Origin: Ornithodoros turicata
Taxonomy: Eukaryota > Arthropoda > Arachnida > Ixodida > Argasidae
Assembly (NCBI RefSeq): GCF_037126465.1
Contig: NC_088203.1
Location: forward strand, 81,440,168-81,504,167
Direction of reading: 5' to 3'
DNA: 64,000 bases
The translations under genes and the position numbers were made by a program. A model generated the notes under the pieces. The model made no database searches. It saw only the letters and a list, made by a program, of their open reading frames with translations, and had not been told where the DNA came from. This document shows positions 33,530 to 45,630 of the stretch, piece by piece (positions within the stretch are counted from its first letter, which is position 1; the number at the start of each line of letters is the position of its first letter).

Positions 33530-34296
33530 CAGTGTTGTACGTAACGTTACAGTAACCGGTACTCTTTTCGGTATCGAAGTGCGGATCGCGATACTTTTTT
33601 AAATCGGTATCGGAAAATTATTTCCGCTACAAATTTATGGTAAGGCGATATCCGTATCGTTATCGATACCGATACTTTTTGCCCCACCTTTCTTCACTGG
33701 GCATATTTCTTACTATTATTCATTGTCACTGGTCCGCCTAGCGCTCGACAAGAAGCCTGTCGACTCGCCTATGCGTGCTCCGTAACGGGAATTGTATACC
33801 AAACACATATCGCACTGAGTCACGCTCACATATACTCTGGTATTGTTAACTTGGGATAGGTTTCCTTGGTCATTGGCCTACGCGGTATGTGCGGGCCTGA
33901 CCCTAACGTAATTGTCATACTGGCCTCTGTCAGCTGCCAGAGAGACCACTGCCCGCTCGGACGACAGAAGAGGACTTTGAGAACCAGCTGTTGATAAGAG
34001 TCACGCAAAGCGTCCGAGCTACGTAGTAAATATGCTGTCTTTCTACTGCGAAAATGTCTTCTCCCAATTTGCTATTATACAAATGAGGTGTTCACGCTAG
34101 CGAGATTTCTATGTTGCATCGTCCTCGTATTCCCAGCAAAAGTACCGGGTAAAATATCGCATTACTTTTTTATAGTAACGGTAGCGGTACTCCGTTACTT
34201 TAAAAAGAAGCATCGATATCGTTATTTCGATACTTTTTACTCAACTAACGCGTATCGGTATCGCGGTACCATATTTCGGTAACGGGTACAACACTG
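33530..34296. mobile_element. hAT-like non-autonomous element, uninterrupted
   Basis: The left end CAGTGTTGTACGTAACG and the right end CGGTAACGGGTACAACACTG are inverted and begin with the hAT CAGnG signature. Five of eight bases match in the flanking octamers. Interior GGTATCG and CGATACTTTT words recur as inverted copies near both ends. No transposase frame. The element is collinear with the two halves of the copy at 15553-21348 and gives the empty TTAA site at about 33848-33851. Confidence 0.82.
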
Positions 34297-36889
34297 TTAC
34301 CTACACAGTGGTCGCTGGTGTGCAGTTCGTACAGCTTATCTCTTTTGAGTATATTGTCAATTATCCGTAGCGGAGAGGTCCATTTCCTGGCGCTGCTACA
34401 CAAGGCTCACACGTTGCTTATTGTGTATCATTTCAGCGGAAACAAACTCTACGGTTTATTGAGCTCTTGCTTTCTCTCTTCATAGAGTGACTTTTTTGTC
34501 GATGTTTTAACAGCCAGTTTGTCGGTTGAGTAGCACACATCTTTCCACACTTATTACTTATTATTTTTGCTTCATTATCTATCATTAGCATACACCACGC
34601 AGCTATAAGCGAGATGGAGCGTGCCGACATCCATGCTGATGCAGCCCACCATAGACATGTTTTTTTTTTTCTTTTTCTTCAACACAATTATACATACCTG
34701 TTTATTCTGCCTCCGAGTAACAAGTACGTATATCATACGGACTAACTAACTAATATACGTACAACTAAGAAATAAACGAGTGAATAAAATTCTTGCTTTG
34801 TCAGGAAGGCACAACTAATCTACCCGATGATTACTTACACACCGTGCAGAACGCGGCAATTTATTGTCGCTGTCGAGACATCGTGAAACCACATCGGGGG
34901 AGGGGGGGCTAGACCCGCCAGACAATCGACCTACTCCTAATGGAAAACAAGACACTCACCACTAACACAAGGGATAATAAACGTCAGAGCAGGCAGTCAT
35001 CACCACCCATTCAATCAAAGCCACCAGATCGATACCACTCTTCATCACACTTAATCACCTAACTAATAATGTATTAAACGCTCTCGTCCGTCCAGCGACC
35101 GTACAATGCTGCTTCCGGTGGCGCCAGCCCGCAGGGATACGTCCGATCCATATTTCCACAAAGATCAGTCACAAAAGTAAACCCATTCACCTCGCAAACA
35201 ACTCTCAACAAAATCAGCCCTTAGTCAAGGTGGCGCCACGAGACGGCCATCGATTTGCGGTGACAAACTTCTTCCAAGGGAAGCGTCTAGGATTGACAGC
35301 AGTTCGACGCGGCATATCTATAGTTGGGACTGGTATAGTTTCCGATATATTGGCGACTGACTGGGTGGCTCCGGTCTTGGGGGGGGGGGGAGGTTTGAGA
35401 TTTCTATTACGTGGGGTATATAAATGGCTTTATACCGCGTCTACGGCTCACACAGTTAAGACTCGCCTTCTCCCCCCCCCCCCCCACTGATTCTGGGACA
35501 CTGTTGCCAGCGATGTGTCGAGTCATTGTCGGCTGTTGCGCAATCGATTTATTTCCCGTTTTGGGTCCTCGGGGCCATCTCCTGCTGTTTCTGCTAGGCT
35601 GGGGTAATTCGATTTTATGAAGCAGAGGTTGATGCCGCTGAACACAGACAAATAGCGGGAGTAGCGAACATAGAGAGGTTTCGCGAAGAGCAGGAGGAGT
35701 GCGATGAGGGAAAGGGGGCAAAGTTGCTGAAATGGTTGTTATCTCCCTTCCTTTCTCTTCCCGAGCTCGGGCTAGAGTGCCGTTATTGAGAAAAGCTGTC
35801 GTGATGCCGAGGTTGCTTTGGGGCACTGTGATTGGGACTATTGTTTGCTAAATTACGGGGCTTGCGAATGCGTAGATATGCTTCAGCGGTGATTGGGGCA
35901 AAAAGAAAAAAAAAATTTAGCGCATACATTTGGCCAAATAGTGAACGCGCAATACACGTGTGTTATTCCAAGACGTTAGAATGCCAATATATGTACTATT
36001 GTTCATTTGGCGGGTTGGTTCATCGTGGTGTAGAACGTAGAGTACAAACAAAAGCGAGCTTTAGCGAGTAGTTTGTGCCCGAGCCAAACGACCTATCTGC
36101 CGATTCGAAAAGCTTATAGGAAGCGAACTACAGATACTTTTAAATCATACTTTTTAGAATCGTTCATCCCCAAACGTAGTTCAGATGGGTTTGAGCAGCA
36201 ACTGGATCGTGGTGGACCATTTACATGTTTTCTTGTTGTAAATGTGACATATCGCAGTGTATTTCCCGACTTTCCGTTCGCGGAAGTCTGTAGTTGAGAC
36301 GAACTACGTCGGCACCGTGTTTTCACCGTGTTGTCAATAAGACGCCGGTACAGTTGAGAGACTCGATCTCATGTCGATGAATCAGGAGGATGCAGGAGGC
36401 AGTTTAGCTTTGAAAAGGGTTAGTCACCCGCGTGCGAGCCTCACTTTATAGTCAGTACAAACAGCGAACGACACAGGGATGAGCACTTTGCATAGCTTTA
36501 ATGCGCCTTGCATATACACACAAAACTTTCTCACACGGAGTACATGCTCTGGTGTCACAACTGGTCTCTGATGCGTGTGAAATGCTCTGATGAACACGTC
36601 GTTACATTTCATTTAATTTCTTATTTATTCATATTTTATATCCAAGACACATGCGTGGAGGTGGCCAAAAAGCAGTGCAAGACTGCTTGAGTAGGGCACG
36701 CCTCCGTGTAACAGCTCGGTGCATCAGTCAGCAAAGGAAATTCTGACCAAATCCAACAACTTATCGCAGAGGATATACATCGTCGGCAGCAGTAACATCT
36801 GGCAGTCCCACAGCAACTTCGCTACTGCAAACAGTCGTCATGTTGCTTCGCGATGTCAATCGGTCGTGCTCGCCGAATACAACGAAACG
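34297..36889. other. Unassigned spacer with homopolymer pair
   Basis: No gene recognised. G12 at 35379-35390 and C14 at 35472-35485 flank a segment containing TATATAAAT near 35416, a TATA-like word. A 139-codon minus-strand frame at 35407-35826 has no family resemblance. Confidence 0.45.
35379..35485. repeat. G12 and C14 homopolymers in inverted order
   Basis: Twelve G are followed 81 bases later by fourteen C, so the two runs can pair as a hairpin or the G strand can form a quadruplex. Length errors are likely. Confidence 0.85.
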
Positions 36890-38900
36890 ACTCTGCGCGA
36901 GACTCGAATCGGTCGTTTCGTTCAAGTGAAAACGACACGCTAAAACTCCCTATTATGTTGGATCTGCGTGATACCTATACCCGCAAATCAAAATACCATC
37001 CAGAATCCCAGGAGTACGTCACCATTAATACGCAACTGGGACTTGCGAGTACAAAAGGCTGCCGTTTGGGCGCCACTCCGGCCCCAGCCTCTTTCCAGAA
37101 AGAGAGAGACAATTTGCTTCAAGGTCTGAATCATGTTGTGCTCCATTTAGACGACATTTTGGTAAAAAGCTTCACTGATGAAGACCATATGCGAAACCTG
37201 GAGCTTGCTTTGTGCCGCAAGCGGAGTATCTGGAGGCATGTAATTGATGCTGAAGGGGTGAGGTGAAAGCCTCGCAAAGTTGAAGCTGTTATGAAGGCGC
37301 TACGTCCGGGAACCGTAAAAGAGTTAAAAAAATATCTAGGACTCATCAATTTTCCTGCCAGGGCTGTTAGCAGTTCAGCACCCACTGAATCGACTCCTGG
37401 GTGCCGCAGTGCTTGGGAATGGATTTGTAAGCAAGAAATCGCGTTCCTCAAGAGCAGCTACAATAGCAGGTACAACCCAGACATTCTGGCCATACGGGCC
37501 GTACTCAGTCGTTGGGACAACTCAGGTGAGGATCGCCCAATCGTTTAGCATCGAGGAGTTCAGCCTCGACAGAAAAGAATTATAGTCAATTGGACAAGGA
37601 GGCCCTTGCTGTCGTTTTCGGAGTAACCAAATTCCGTCAGTATTTGTAGGACAACAGTTTGAGATTGTAAGAGACCACAAACCATTGTTGGGACTTGTGG
37701 ATCCAGAAAAAAAAACAGTTCCTTCTCGTTGACCACCAAGACTCTTTCTCTGGGCATTATTAATTTCGACATCCGAGTACGACCTTCTATACAAAGGCGG
37801 GTCTCGTATTGCCCACGTTGATGTTTTACGTTGTGTACTTTTGACAAAGGAGGACAGAACAACAGAGCAACGAGCCAAGATTCTCATGCTGGAAAGAGAG
37901 TACTCAGATATTCTGTCACCAGTCCTAGTGCGAAAAGCAACAACAAGAGACCCTAAGCGTATGAAAGGCAGTAATCCACCCGTCAGCGTTACCTATGGAT
38001 TCACATTTTAACTTATTCCGAGCTCGATCCCAGGGAGACCCCGACCTGGGATCCTAGCAACACGCACTCATCATGTAGGCTTAGCCCTATACATGAGGCG
38101 ACAGAAAGTGATGTTCTGAAGTTGGAACACATGGGAACCGAAGCCTCAAACACCTAAGAACAATGAAAGAAGGAAGTCCAGAAGATGGGCTGACCCAGGC
38201 AATCCAGAACATGTGGGCTCGAGCCCTGCAGCAGGCTGACCTTTGCAGGGATTTCTTTCGTTCATTATACATGAAGGGTGTTTACTGCTAGGATCCCGGG
38301 TTGTTGTGCTCAAAGAACTGCGGAAAACGGTGATTTGGGTCCTGCACAAGGGCCACCCTGTAGCAGGAGTAGTAGTCAGGAGCCCTGTTTGGTGGCCAAT
38401 CCTACTATAGACCCTGACGTAGTGGAAGCCTGTCGAGGATGCCATATTTGTCATGAAGAGCAGCATATGCCAAAACGGACCGAAATGATTGGATAGGATT
38501 GGATTGGCCGTTTCCAGAGAACCCACGATCACGACTTCATGTCGGTTTCGGCGGTCCATTGAAAGGATTTTCTTTTTTTTTCGTAGTGCTACAGATGCTT
38601 TCTTCAAGCGGTTCACGTACTGCCGGTGACATGCCGTCTGCAACAGCAACTATATTACCTGTCCTCGGGAGATTTTCGCAACACATGGGGTCACAGACCT
38701 CATTGTACCAGACAATGGTGCAGCGTTTTGTAAGCAGTGAGTACAGGAAGATTTAAAGCGGAATAGCATCAAACAGCTTCTCATTCCACAATATCATCCT
38801 GCACTGAGTTGGGCATTTGTTGGGCATTTTTAGGGCTAAGTTGAAGAAAAGTGCTGCAAAAGATTTTAAAACATAAGATAGCCAGGTTCTTATTACACTA
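36890..38900 (+). pseudogene. Degenerate Ty3/gypsy pol remnant
   Basis: Pieces of a pol polyprotein lie in order in shifting frames. RT: CRLGATPAPASFQKERDNLL then LDDIL, with the catalytic Asp pair at 37150-37155. RT-RNase H linker: ELKKYLGLIN near 37320-37350. RNase H: NYSQLDKEALAVVFGVTKFR at about 37575-37640, then QQFEIVRDHKPLLGL. Integrase zinc part: LHKGHP...ACRGCHIC at about 38350-38460. Integrase core: RLHVGFGGP and later PDNGAAF (Asp at 38711-38713), then PQYHPAL. Stops and frameshifts separate the parts, there is no gag and no LTR was found, so this is an old dead copy. It is not close in sequence to the LTR element at 45923-49470. Confidence 0.82.
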
Positions 38901-39421
38901 CCGTTCCCAACCTCATGCAGTCACATGCAATATATACATATACACACATGCATATGTAAATGCAGTATACAACCACGTTGACGCTTAGCCACGCAAACGA
39001 GGGAAGATGAAGTTGCTGAAAACGAGCACATAGACTATACGGTGATGGGAAGCACCATCAAAGGAGAGAGCCTCCGAGTTTTCTTGGAAGTTTTCCGCTA
39101 AGTTACGCTGTCCGAGAGAAAAGCAATCGTAAACCATGATAGTATATGTGTCGACGGGGGCCGAAGTATAATAAAAGGCGGCGCATGTGCCGGGGGTAGA
39201 CGAAGTTTCACGAAGTCAAGGAAATCGTGAAAGATGCACATGACGGTCCGTTCGACAAGCTGCTGTCTGGATGTATATACTTGTTGATTGGGACCGTCAA
39301 CAGCGACTGGTTTGGCTATTACGAACCCACCTTGCTGAGCAAAAAATGGTAATGGTACCGTGTTGTTACACGTAGGGCTTCTCTGCGCAGTGTGGCGACA
39401 CGTTGCACGTGCCGCAGGGTA
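38901..39421. other. Unassigned spacer
   Basis: ATATACATATACACACATGC-like low complexity at 38932-38960. No gene recognised. Confidence 0.45.
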
Positions 39422-39620
39422 CACTCTAAAAAATAAAACTCCTTTTTAGGTGTAATTGGGGTGTATTTGAGGTGTATCAATTGCTTTACTCCCTTATCAC
39501 ACCCTCAAGAAAATGAATACACCCTGTTTTTGGTCTGAAATGGGTGTAATATGTGTATGTCCCTCTCTGAAGGGTGTAATTTCGAGAATTGGTGTGAAAA
39601 AGGTGTAATGGCCATCAAAT
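39422..39620. mobile_element. Possible MITE with GGTGTAAT repeats
   Basis: CACTCTAAAAAATAAAACTCC after TA resembles the start of a TA-inserted MITE but then departs from MITE-A: GGTGTAATTGGGGTGTATTTGAGGTGTAT and later GGGTGTAAT, GGTGTAATGG recur. No inverse right terminus is found. Confidence 0.4.
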
Positions 39621-41040
39621 TTCTAATGCATCGCTGCGACAGGTCTGGCAACAGTGTGCTGTTTACTGCGTGTTCTCCAGATCTAGCGGTTGGAGTTAGT
39701 TGTGGTAGTTTACGTGTTCTTTGGGGAGGTCGTTTGGTGAACTACAGTTCATTTGACCATCTCAGTTTAGTATGCGCTGCAAGGATTATGGTTCGGCGTC
39801 TCGAACGGATGCAAGCAACAGATGCGCCGTGCCCATCGGATCGAGTAGCTTGTCCGAGCGTCTCGCTGCAGCGTGCTATTTGGTAAGTGTTGTCAAGGCC
39901 CTGGCAAGTTTGTGTGTTGGCGATGTCAGAATGGTGTAATTAGTAATACACTCGACCAGAAATCAGAGAGGTATGGGTTCGGGTTTCGCTACCGACACTT
40001 CGCTGACGCTTTACCGATTGCAGCTTTGTAGGTACATTGGTCTTTTAACTACGCTATGATTGTGTGCTTCTTAATTTTTACGTAATTTTAGTATAATCGT
40101 CTGATTTTTAACTAGTCACAATATTACCATGGTTTTGGCGTATTATAGCTTGAGTTGCTTTTGCGCCAATAAAATTCAATCATCATCATTTATTAATTGC
40201 TTTACTTTCTATCTTGAGCTGCTTGCATATTGAAGAGGGCTGTGTTTGTGTATACTCTCGAAAATTGCTGCGCTTGCTTCTCATAGCTCCTGAGAAGCGC
40301 AGTACATGTGTCGACATGGCGTTACTTCATTTCATGTGTAAGGCTGCTTGGAATACATTTCGCGGACGCCTTTGCATCTGCAACTTATCCACATGGAAAC
40401 ACTACCATATTGTGCCTTCAACACAAAACAGTTCTTGCGGAACAACAGCCTCGAAAAACTATTGCGTTGGAAGAAAAGTTGATGTCGATATTGGCGACAT
40501 AAAGTGACGTAAATGCACGTAATGTGAAGGCCGGAAACGACATGAAATATCTTGGCTGCGAGCTGTTCTGTATCTTATGCTGCGTTCTGTCTAACTGAAC
40601 GAGTCTCAAAGTTTCTCTACTGTTTCAAAGAGCGTGCAAGTGAACCAGGGAACGAGGGGGAGGGTACATGACGTGCACCATACCCGTGGCGGGGCCGATC
40701 ACGTGTCTTGTGACGTAGACAGGCCCAGCGGAAGCAGGTGTAGAATCGCATGAGCTGAGATAAGGCGCGGCGAACTGCCGACATGACGCGAGGAAAGCGG
40801 GTCGGCTGCTTCCTCCGACTGCCTTTGTAAATTTGATTGCTCAGTAAGAACACACTGTAGAGATAAAATAATTTGCCAGTGGGCTGCTGTCGAACTTCTT
40901 CACGAACGAAACGGGGACATGTGACGTCCCTGCTCCATCAAATGGAGTAGCATGTAGCCGTATTTCGGTACTCAGTATTCTGGAACGACTTCGCAAGGAA
41001 CTGTGTCGATAGTTTGCCCTGCATAACCCATATACTGTGT
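39621..41040. other. Unassigned spacer
   Basis: A tRNA-like pair of words (GGTGTAATTAGTAA and GGGTTCGGGTTTC near 39932 and 39976) may be a decayed SINE head. No gene recognised. Confidence 0.35.
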
Positions 41041-41170
41041 GGTGGTGGCGGTGGTTGTGCCGCCCTGCCTTGCATGGTGCGAGGAAAGCCTAAGAAAAAC
41101 GCACAGAGAGGTGCGACCGGGATTCGAACCAGGGTCCTCTCGGCACCCTGGTGTCGGCACGTGCTTTATT
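41041..41170 (-). mobile_element. tRNA-derived SINE fragment, reverse orientation
   Basis: On the minus strand the B box GGTTCGAATCCCGGTCG lies at about 41119-41135, followed by GCGTTTTTCTTAGGCTTTCC, paralleling the body block of the copy at 9195-9420. The A-box side is unclear. Confidence 0.6.
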
Positions 41171-41302
41171 TGAGACAGTAAGCCACAGGAGCTGGACTAA
41201 TTGGCTAGGAGGTAGGCGAGAGAGTTAGAGAAGACAGTTTTTTCGATTTTTGAGGATGAGGATGGAGATTTCAAACGGTACGTATTACAGTATGTTATCA
41301 TA

Positions 41303-42532
41303 TACACCGGATATCTCAGATAAATCCCCGGGCCGAAGAATTTGAGAACGGCGCCACATATCGGGAAACTTACTTTTTTGTCAGCATCTCTGGCGTATCG
41401 TCCATTAGTCATGCAGCGTGATATTGATATGCGGAAGTTCATTAATTAGCTGAAAATAAAAATCAATTCCCCGAAAATGACAACTTTCAAATTAGGCTTG
41501 AGACGGTATCGCGACATCTACTGCACCATTGGGGATATTGAGTACATACCTCTCCAGGAAAAAATAAATAAAAATATAATCGAGTCTAGTAATTTTTGCG
41601 AGCAGTTAATTGGTTTCGGGTTACATATCTTCCTCGTGCAGGAACGCAAAAATAAGCTCTTTCACGGCGCTATCCGCCTCGGAATCACGTGTTCTTCCGC
41701 GTGTTTGACAACAGGGTGTGGCGACAGAAAAGTTACAGCCTCAAGACCCCACTTCGCCATTCTTTCGTTCCTGTTTATCCGATTGACGCACAGCCTTCGC
41801 TCTTATGCCGTCCCGTAGGCGCGGTAGCCTGCTTTTATCGCCATAACAAGAAGTGGTGGTGGTGGTGCTGATGAAAGGGCTCGCCGTTGTCGGCCTCACA
41901 GAGGTGGGCAACCCACACCAAGAAATCCCAGACAGTACAATGCAGTTGAAAGTCAAGCTTTTTTTTTCAGCCAACGATGTGCTGATATCGCTAAGGCGTG
42001 TACACGGTGAAACTCACCTTGATCGACCCGACCTGTCAGCCACTGACTTTGCACAGCGCACTGCTATGGTGAAGTCGGTCTTGAGGCGGTTACTTTTCTA
42101 TCGGTACACCCTGTTGCCAAACATGCGGAAGAACACGTAATTCCGAGGCTGATAGCGCTGTGAAAGAGCTTATCTTTGCGCTCCTACGCGAGGAAAATAT
42201 CTAATCCGAAACCCATTAATTACTCGCAAAAATGACTACACCCGATGAATTTGTTTTCATTTTTTTTTATTTTTGGGGGGGAGAAGTATGTGCTCAAGAT
42301 CCCCAATGGTGTAGTTGATGTCGCGATACCGTCTCATGCGTACTTTAAAAGTTGTCATTTTCGGGGAATTCATTTTTATTTTCAGCTAATTAATGAGCGT
42401 GCGCATATCAGTATCACGCTGCATGGCTAGTGAACGATACGTCAGAGATGCTTACAAACACAGTAAGTTTCCTGATAGGGGGCGCCGTTCTCAAATTATA
42501 CGGCCCGGAGATTTATCTGAGACGCCCTGTAT
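41303..42532. mobile_element. Foldback element with arms of about 415 bp
   Basis: The left arm runs 41303-41717 and the right arm 42106-42532. They are imperfect inverted copies including the termini (ATCTCAGATAAATCCCCGGG against CCCGGAGATTTATCTGAGAC), the CCCCGAAAATGACAACTTT block and the CTTTCACGGCGCTATC block near the inner ends. The outermost GACGCCCTGTATA end resembles a mariner-type TATACAGGGTGTC terminus, with TA at the borders. The spacer of about 390 bp is non-coding except for a 113-codon frame through the left arm, which is a by-product. Confidence 0.78.
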
Positions 42533-43740
42533 ATTTATTTGACGCACATTTTATCATTTTATTGATAGTCTAGACTTATCAGGTCCTTTAAGAACCGTAC
42601 GTACCAAAAACAGTCTCGTGTTCGTCTCGAAATATCCGTAGTTATGTGCGCAGAACATCCCCCTGAGGTTCATCGTGGCCACGCGTGATGCACGGGCACG
42701 CACTGGTAAGATAAAATATCCAGACACTATCATAAAGAAGGCAAACATTTTCTTTTTTCAAAGGAAGCGCCTCTCGACGTCGAAGACTACTTCCCAAGTC
42801 TCAAAGCCTTATACCGCCCAATAGATCCGCTTACAAAGCCGCCTTACGGAGCCATCTGCATACCAGAAAAAAAGAACTGAAAAGGTCGAAGCGGATGGAG
42901 TAGAAACCCTTCCACGATTCCGTCATACATTTTGCAAGCAGGCCGGAGATCGCGCTTAAGCGCCTCCTTCATAAAACATCGAAAGCGAAAAGGAGGAAAG
43001 AACACAAGAGTTGAGAGCTCACGCATGACAACGCGCTGACTCGGATGAGACGTGAACACGACATTGAGCTTACAGCAACTGCGCGAATGCAGGACGCTTG
43101 ACCCGAATAGCGACGGCGACATTAGCCAGTAGGGAGGGGTCGGGTTGTAATATCCTGATTGGAGGAACCGATATGGTAACGTTGTTTTTGAACCAACCAG
43201 AAAATAGATCGGTGAACGCATGGACCTTGCTCTCTTTCTGTGTCCTCTCTCCTACTCAAATGGTGACCTGTGTCCGTTTCGTTTTCCTGTTCCTTCAGAG
43301 GATGATGATCGGAGGATGTCTGATATGCAGTCGGCGTACCTTCGTCCCTTTAACTCCCACGCACTTTCGTTTTCATTGTTGTTCCGAAGGTGAAGCCACA
43401 TTGAAGCAAACTTGAAATCCTGCCAACCCATCGCTGGCACTCCCTACAGTATGGGATTTCATAACTTTCATCCCATCCTTCTGCTTTTCTTTTGCACCCT
43501 CGTTTGAACTCAAGTGTACGATAGAATGAAATGGGTGTTCGAAGGCACATGAAATTCCTGAAATCTATATTCTTCGTGTGAGAAAGAGATCTTTCAAGTC
43601 ATTATAACATCATGTCCAGTAAATGAAATAACTGTAACTAATCGAAATATATATATATATAAGTACATACAGTAAATACAGTAAATTAAATACAGTAAAG
43701 TAAATACATACATACATATATACAGAAAAGGTAAAGAAGG
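42533..43740. other. Unassigned spacer
   Basis: No gene recognised. (TA)n and TACAGTAAA repeats occur at 43646-43735. Confidence 0.45.
43646..43735. repeat. (TA)n and (TACAGTAAA)n tract
   Basis: ATATATATATATA is followed by several TACAGTAAA units and then CATACATACATATATACAG. Confidence 0.85.
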
Positions 43741-44200
43741 GATTCAGAAGCCTTGAGGGAGAGTTTAAAAAAATTTATTACAACTAATTACGGGAGAGAA
43801 CTAAGGTTTATCTACATGTTACAGGGGACGACGTTTCGGCGACAGCGTCGCCTTCCACAGGACTAAAGGGGATTGTAGTGGGTAATCGCTTATAGAAGGG
43901 CGGGAAGAGTTACGAGAGAGGAGGAATCCGCACGTGGTACGGGTGCTGGTCTTGGGGGTTTTTCCAGGAGCTTTGTCCTTGGACGTCACTGGGGAGTGGG
44001 GATCTGTAAAGGTAAAAGGAAGAGGCGGCAGAAAGAACGGAAGTGGGTCGATGTGCTTAAACCTGATCATGAGCTGAGGCTGCGGACTGTGGACAATATG
44101 CACGGGTCTTCGTTTATTGTGCATTGGAATTTATGGGTTAAATAAGACTCACGTTGTTGTCTGCTACGGTTGGATGTGAAACTTGACTGTAAAATGAATA
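43741..44200 (-). repeat. Penelope-like terminal repeat, inverted copy
   Basis: This 460 bp block is the reverse complement of 45055-45510 with few differences, from TTCAGAAGCCTTGAGGGAGA to CTACGGTTGGATGTGAAACT. It contains the GACGTTTCGGCGACAGCGTC hairpin block, the inverse of the hammerhead-like motif described at 45381-45412. Inverted terminal repeats are a known arrangement in Penelope-like elements. Confidence 0.88.
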
Positions 44201-44240
44201 CAGTTATGTCACTGAAGGAATGGCCGGGTTCGCGAAAGTG

Positions 44241-44281
44241 GCACGTAAGTATCAGATACTTAGTATCTGATACTTACGTGC
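44241..44281. repeat. 41 bp perfect palindrome at the Penelope coding junction
   Basis: Arms 44241-44260 (GCACGTAAGTATCAGATACT) and 44262-44281 are exact inverted copies around one T. It sits exactly where the RT coding sequence begins, so it looks like a foldback formed when the 5' part of the element was lost. Confidence 0.9.
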
Positions 44282-45140
44282 AACAATTTTGAATTCGACA
44301 ACAAGCATTATCTCCAAATTAGTGGTACACCTATGGGAACGAAAATGGCCCCCGACTATGCTAATATGTTCATGGGCTATCTCGAAGAACGCTTCCTAGA
44401 AACATGTTTGCTCAAACCCCTTGTCTACAAACGCTACCTCGATGACATATTCATGTTGTGGCCCCATTCTGAGGAAGGCCTTTTGTCGTTCATAGATAAT
44501 TTTAATAACGTCCACCCGACTATAAAATTTACCCACACTTATTCTAAAGAAGCCATAAACTTTCTGGACGTTCATGTTAAGATTTGTAACAACTCCATAG
44601 AAACAAACTTGTACCGTAAACCAACAGACTCCCAGCAGTACCTGCATTCAACAGTTGTCATCCGCGACATACTAAATTAGCCATCCCTTACAGTCAGGCC
44701 ATACGCTACAGAAGGATATGCTCCCGCGATGACGAACTAGATGCTAACCTTGACAGCCAGACCTAGTGAAAAATGCACTCAGTAAAGCCCGCCATACGAA
44801 CCGCACGGATCTCCTGAAAAAATCAAAGCAACCTAAAGATGAAGAATGTGTCAACCTCACTCTAACCTTTAATGGTAATATCCCTGACCTTAAAAATATC
44901 TTACAACGACACCAACCCCTTCTATCCCAGTCGGAACGTCTGAAGGATATATTCCCTACACCGCCCCGTATAACATACCGTCGTGCGCAGAACATTCAGG
45001 ATCACTTGACAGGATTAACAAACCGGAACATACAGCAAAACGCTTCCAAGTCAAGTTTCACATCAAACCGTAGCAGACAACAACGTGAGTCTTATTTAAT
45101 CCATAAATTCCAATGCACAATAAACGAAGACCCGGGCATA
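44282..45140 (+). pseudogene. Penelope-like reverse transcriptase, truncated and frameshifted
   Basis: The frame opens within the palindrome and reads NKHYLQISGTPMGTKMAPDY then RYLDDIFMLW (catalytic Asp pair at 44441-44446), hallmarks of Penelope-like RTs and not of non-LTR or LTR RTs. EGLLSFIDNFNN, FLDVHV and NLYRKPTDSQQYLH follow in the usual order. A one-base loss near 44650 moves the frame: HPRHTKLAIPYSQAIRYRRI continues in another phase, then the 44766-45170 frame with SKQPKDEECVNLTLTFN. The N-terminal RT motifs are missing, and the GIY-YIG endonuclease core is absent, with only a tail-like ESYLIHKF block left. The copy cannot be autonomous. Confidence 0.85.
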
Positions 45141-45510
45141 TTGTCCACAGTCCGCAGCCTCAGCTCATGATCAGGTTTAAGCACATCGACCCACTTCCGT
45201 TCTTTCTGCCGCCTCTTCCTTTTACCTTTACAGATCCCCACTCCCCAGTGACGACCAAGGACAAAGCTCCTGAAAAAAAACCCCAAGACCAGCACCCGTT
45301 CCACGTGCGGATTCCTCCTCTTTCGTAACTCTTCCCGCCCTTCTATAAGCGATTACCCACTACAATCCCCTTTAGTCCTGTGGAAGGCGACGCTGTCGCC
45401 GAAACGTCGACCCCTGTAACATGTAGATAAACCTTAGTTCTCTCCCGTAATTAGTTGTAATAAAATTTTTTAAACTCTCCCTCAAGGCTTCTGAATCCCT
45501 TCTTTACCTT
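45055..45510 (+). repeat. Penelope-like terminal repeat, direct copy
   Basis: The inverse of 43741-44200. It contains GTCCTGTGGAAGGCGACGCT and the GTCGCCGAAACGTCGACC hammerhead-like block, then AACATGTAGATAAACCTTAG and an AATAAAA signal, an arrangement that recurs in part at 26235-26300. Confidence 0.88.
45381..45412 (+). ncRNA. Hammerhead-like motif in Penelope terminal repeat
   Basis: The order is CTGTGGA (two changes from CUGANGA), a six-pair stem GGCGAC/GTCGCC with a GCT loop, and GAAACGTC. The CUGANGA core is degenerate, but the stem II-GAAA-CGTC part is intact. The self-cleavage activity is doubtful in this copy. Confidence 0.4.
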
Positions 45511-45557
45511 TTCTGTACTTATATACTTACGTGTCCATCCGTACCCCCTGAATCATC

Positions 45558-45582
45558 AGCATATATATATATATATATATAA
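45558..45582. repeat. (TA)n microsatellite
   Basis: About eleven TA units between the Penelope-like repeat and the palindrome that follows. Confidence 0.9.
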
Positions 45583-45630
45583 TGAAAATGAAAAAAAAAT
45601 AGCCGGAGCTCTTTGGCTGCACGTATAGCA

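Noticed and set aside
35400..35430. Core promoter with TATATAAAT
   Set aside because: No downstream gene or conserved transcript start; a TATA-like word alone is not evidence.
38146..38649. 167-codon minus-strand gene
   Set aside because: It is antisense to the decayed gypsy integrase region and has no family resemblance.
39930..39990. tRNA or SINE head
   Set aside because: A- and B-box-like words are too degenerate to support a call.
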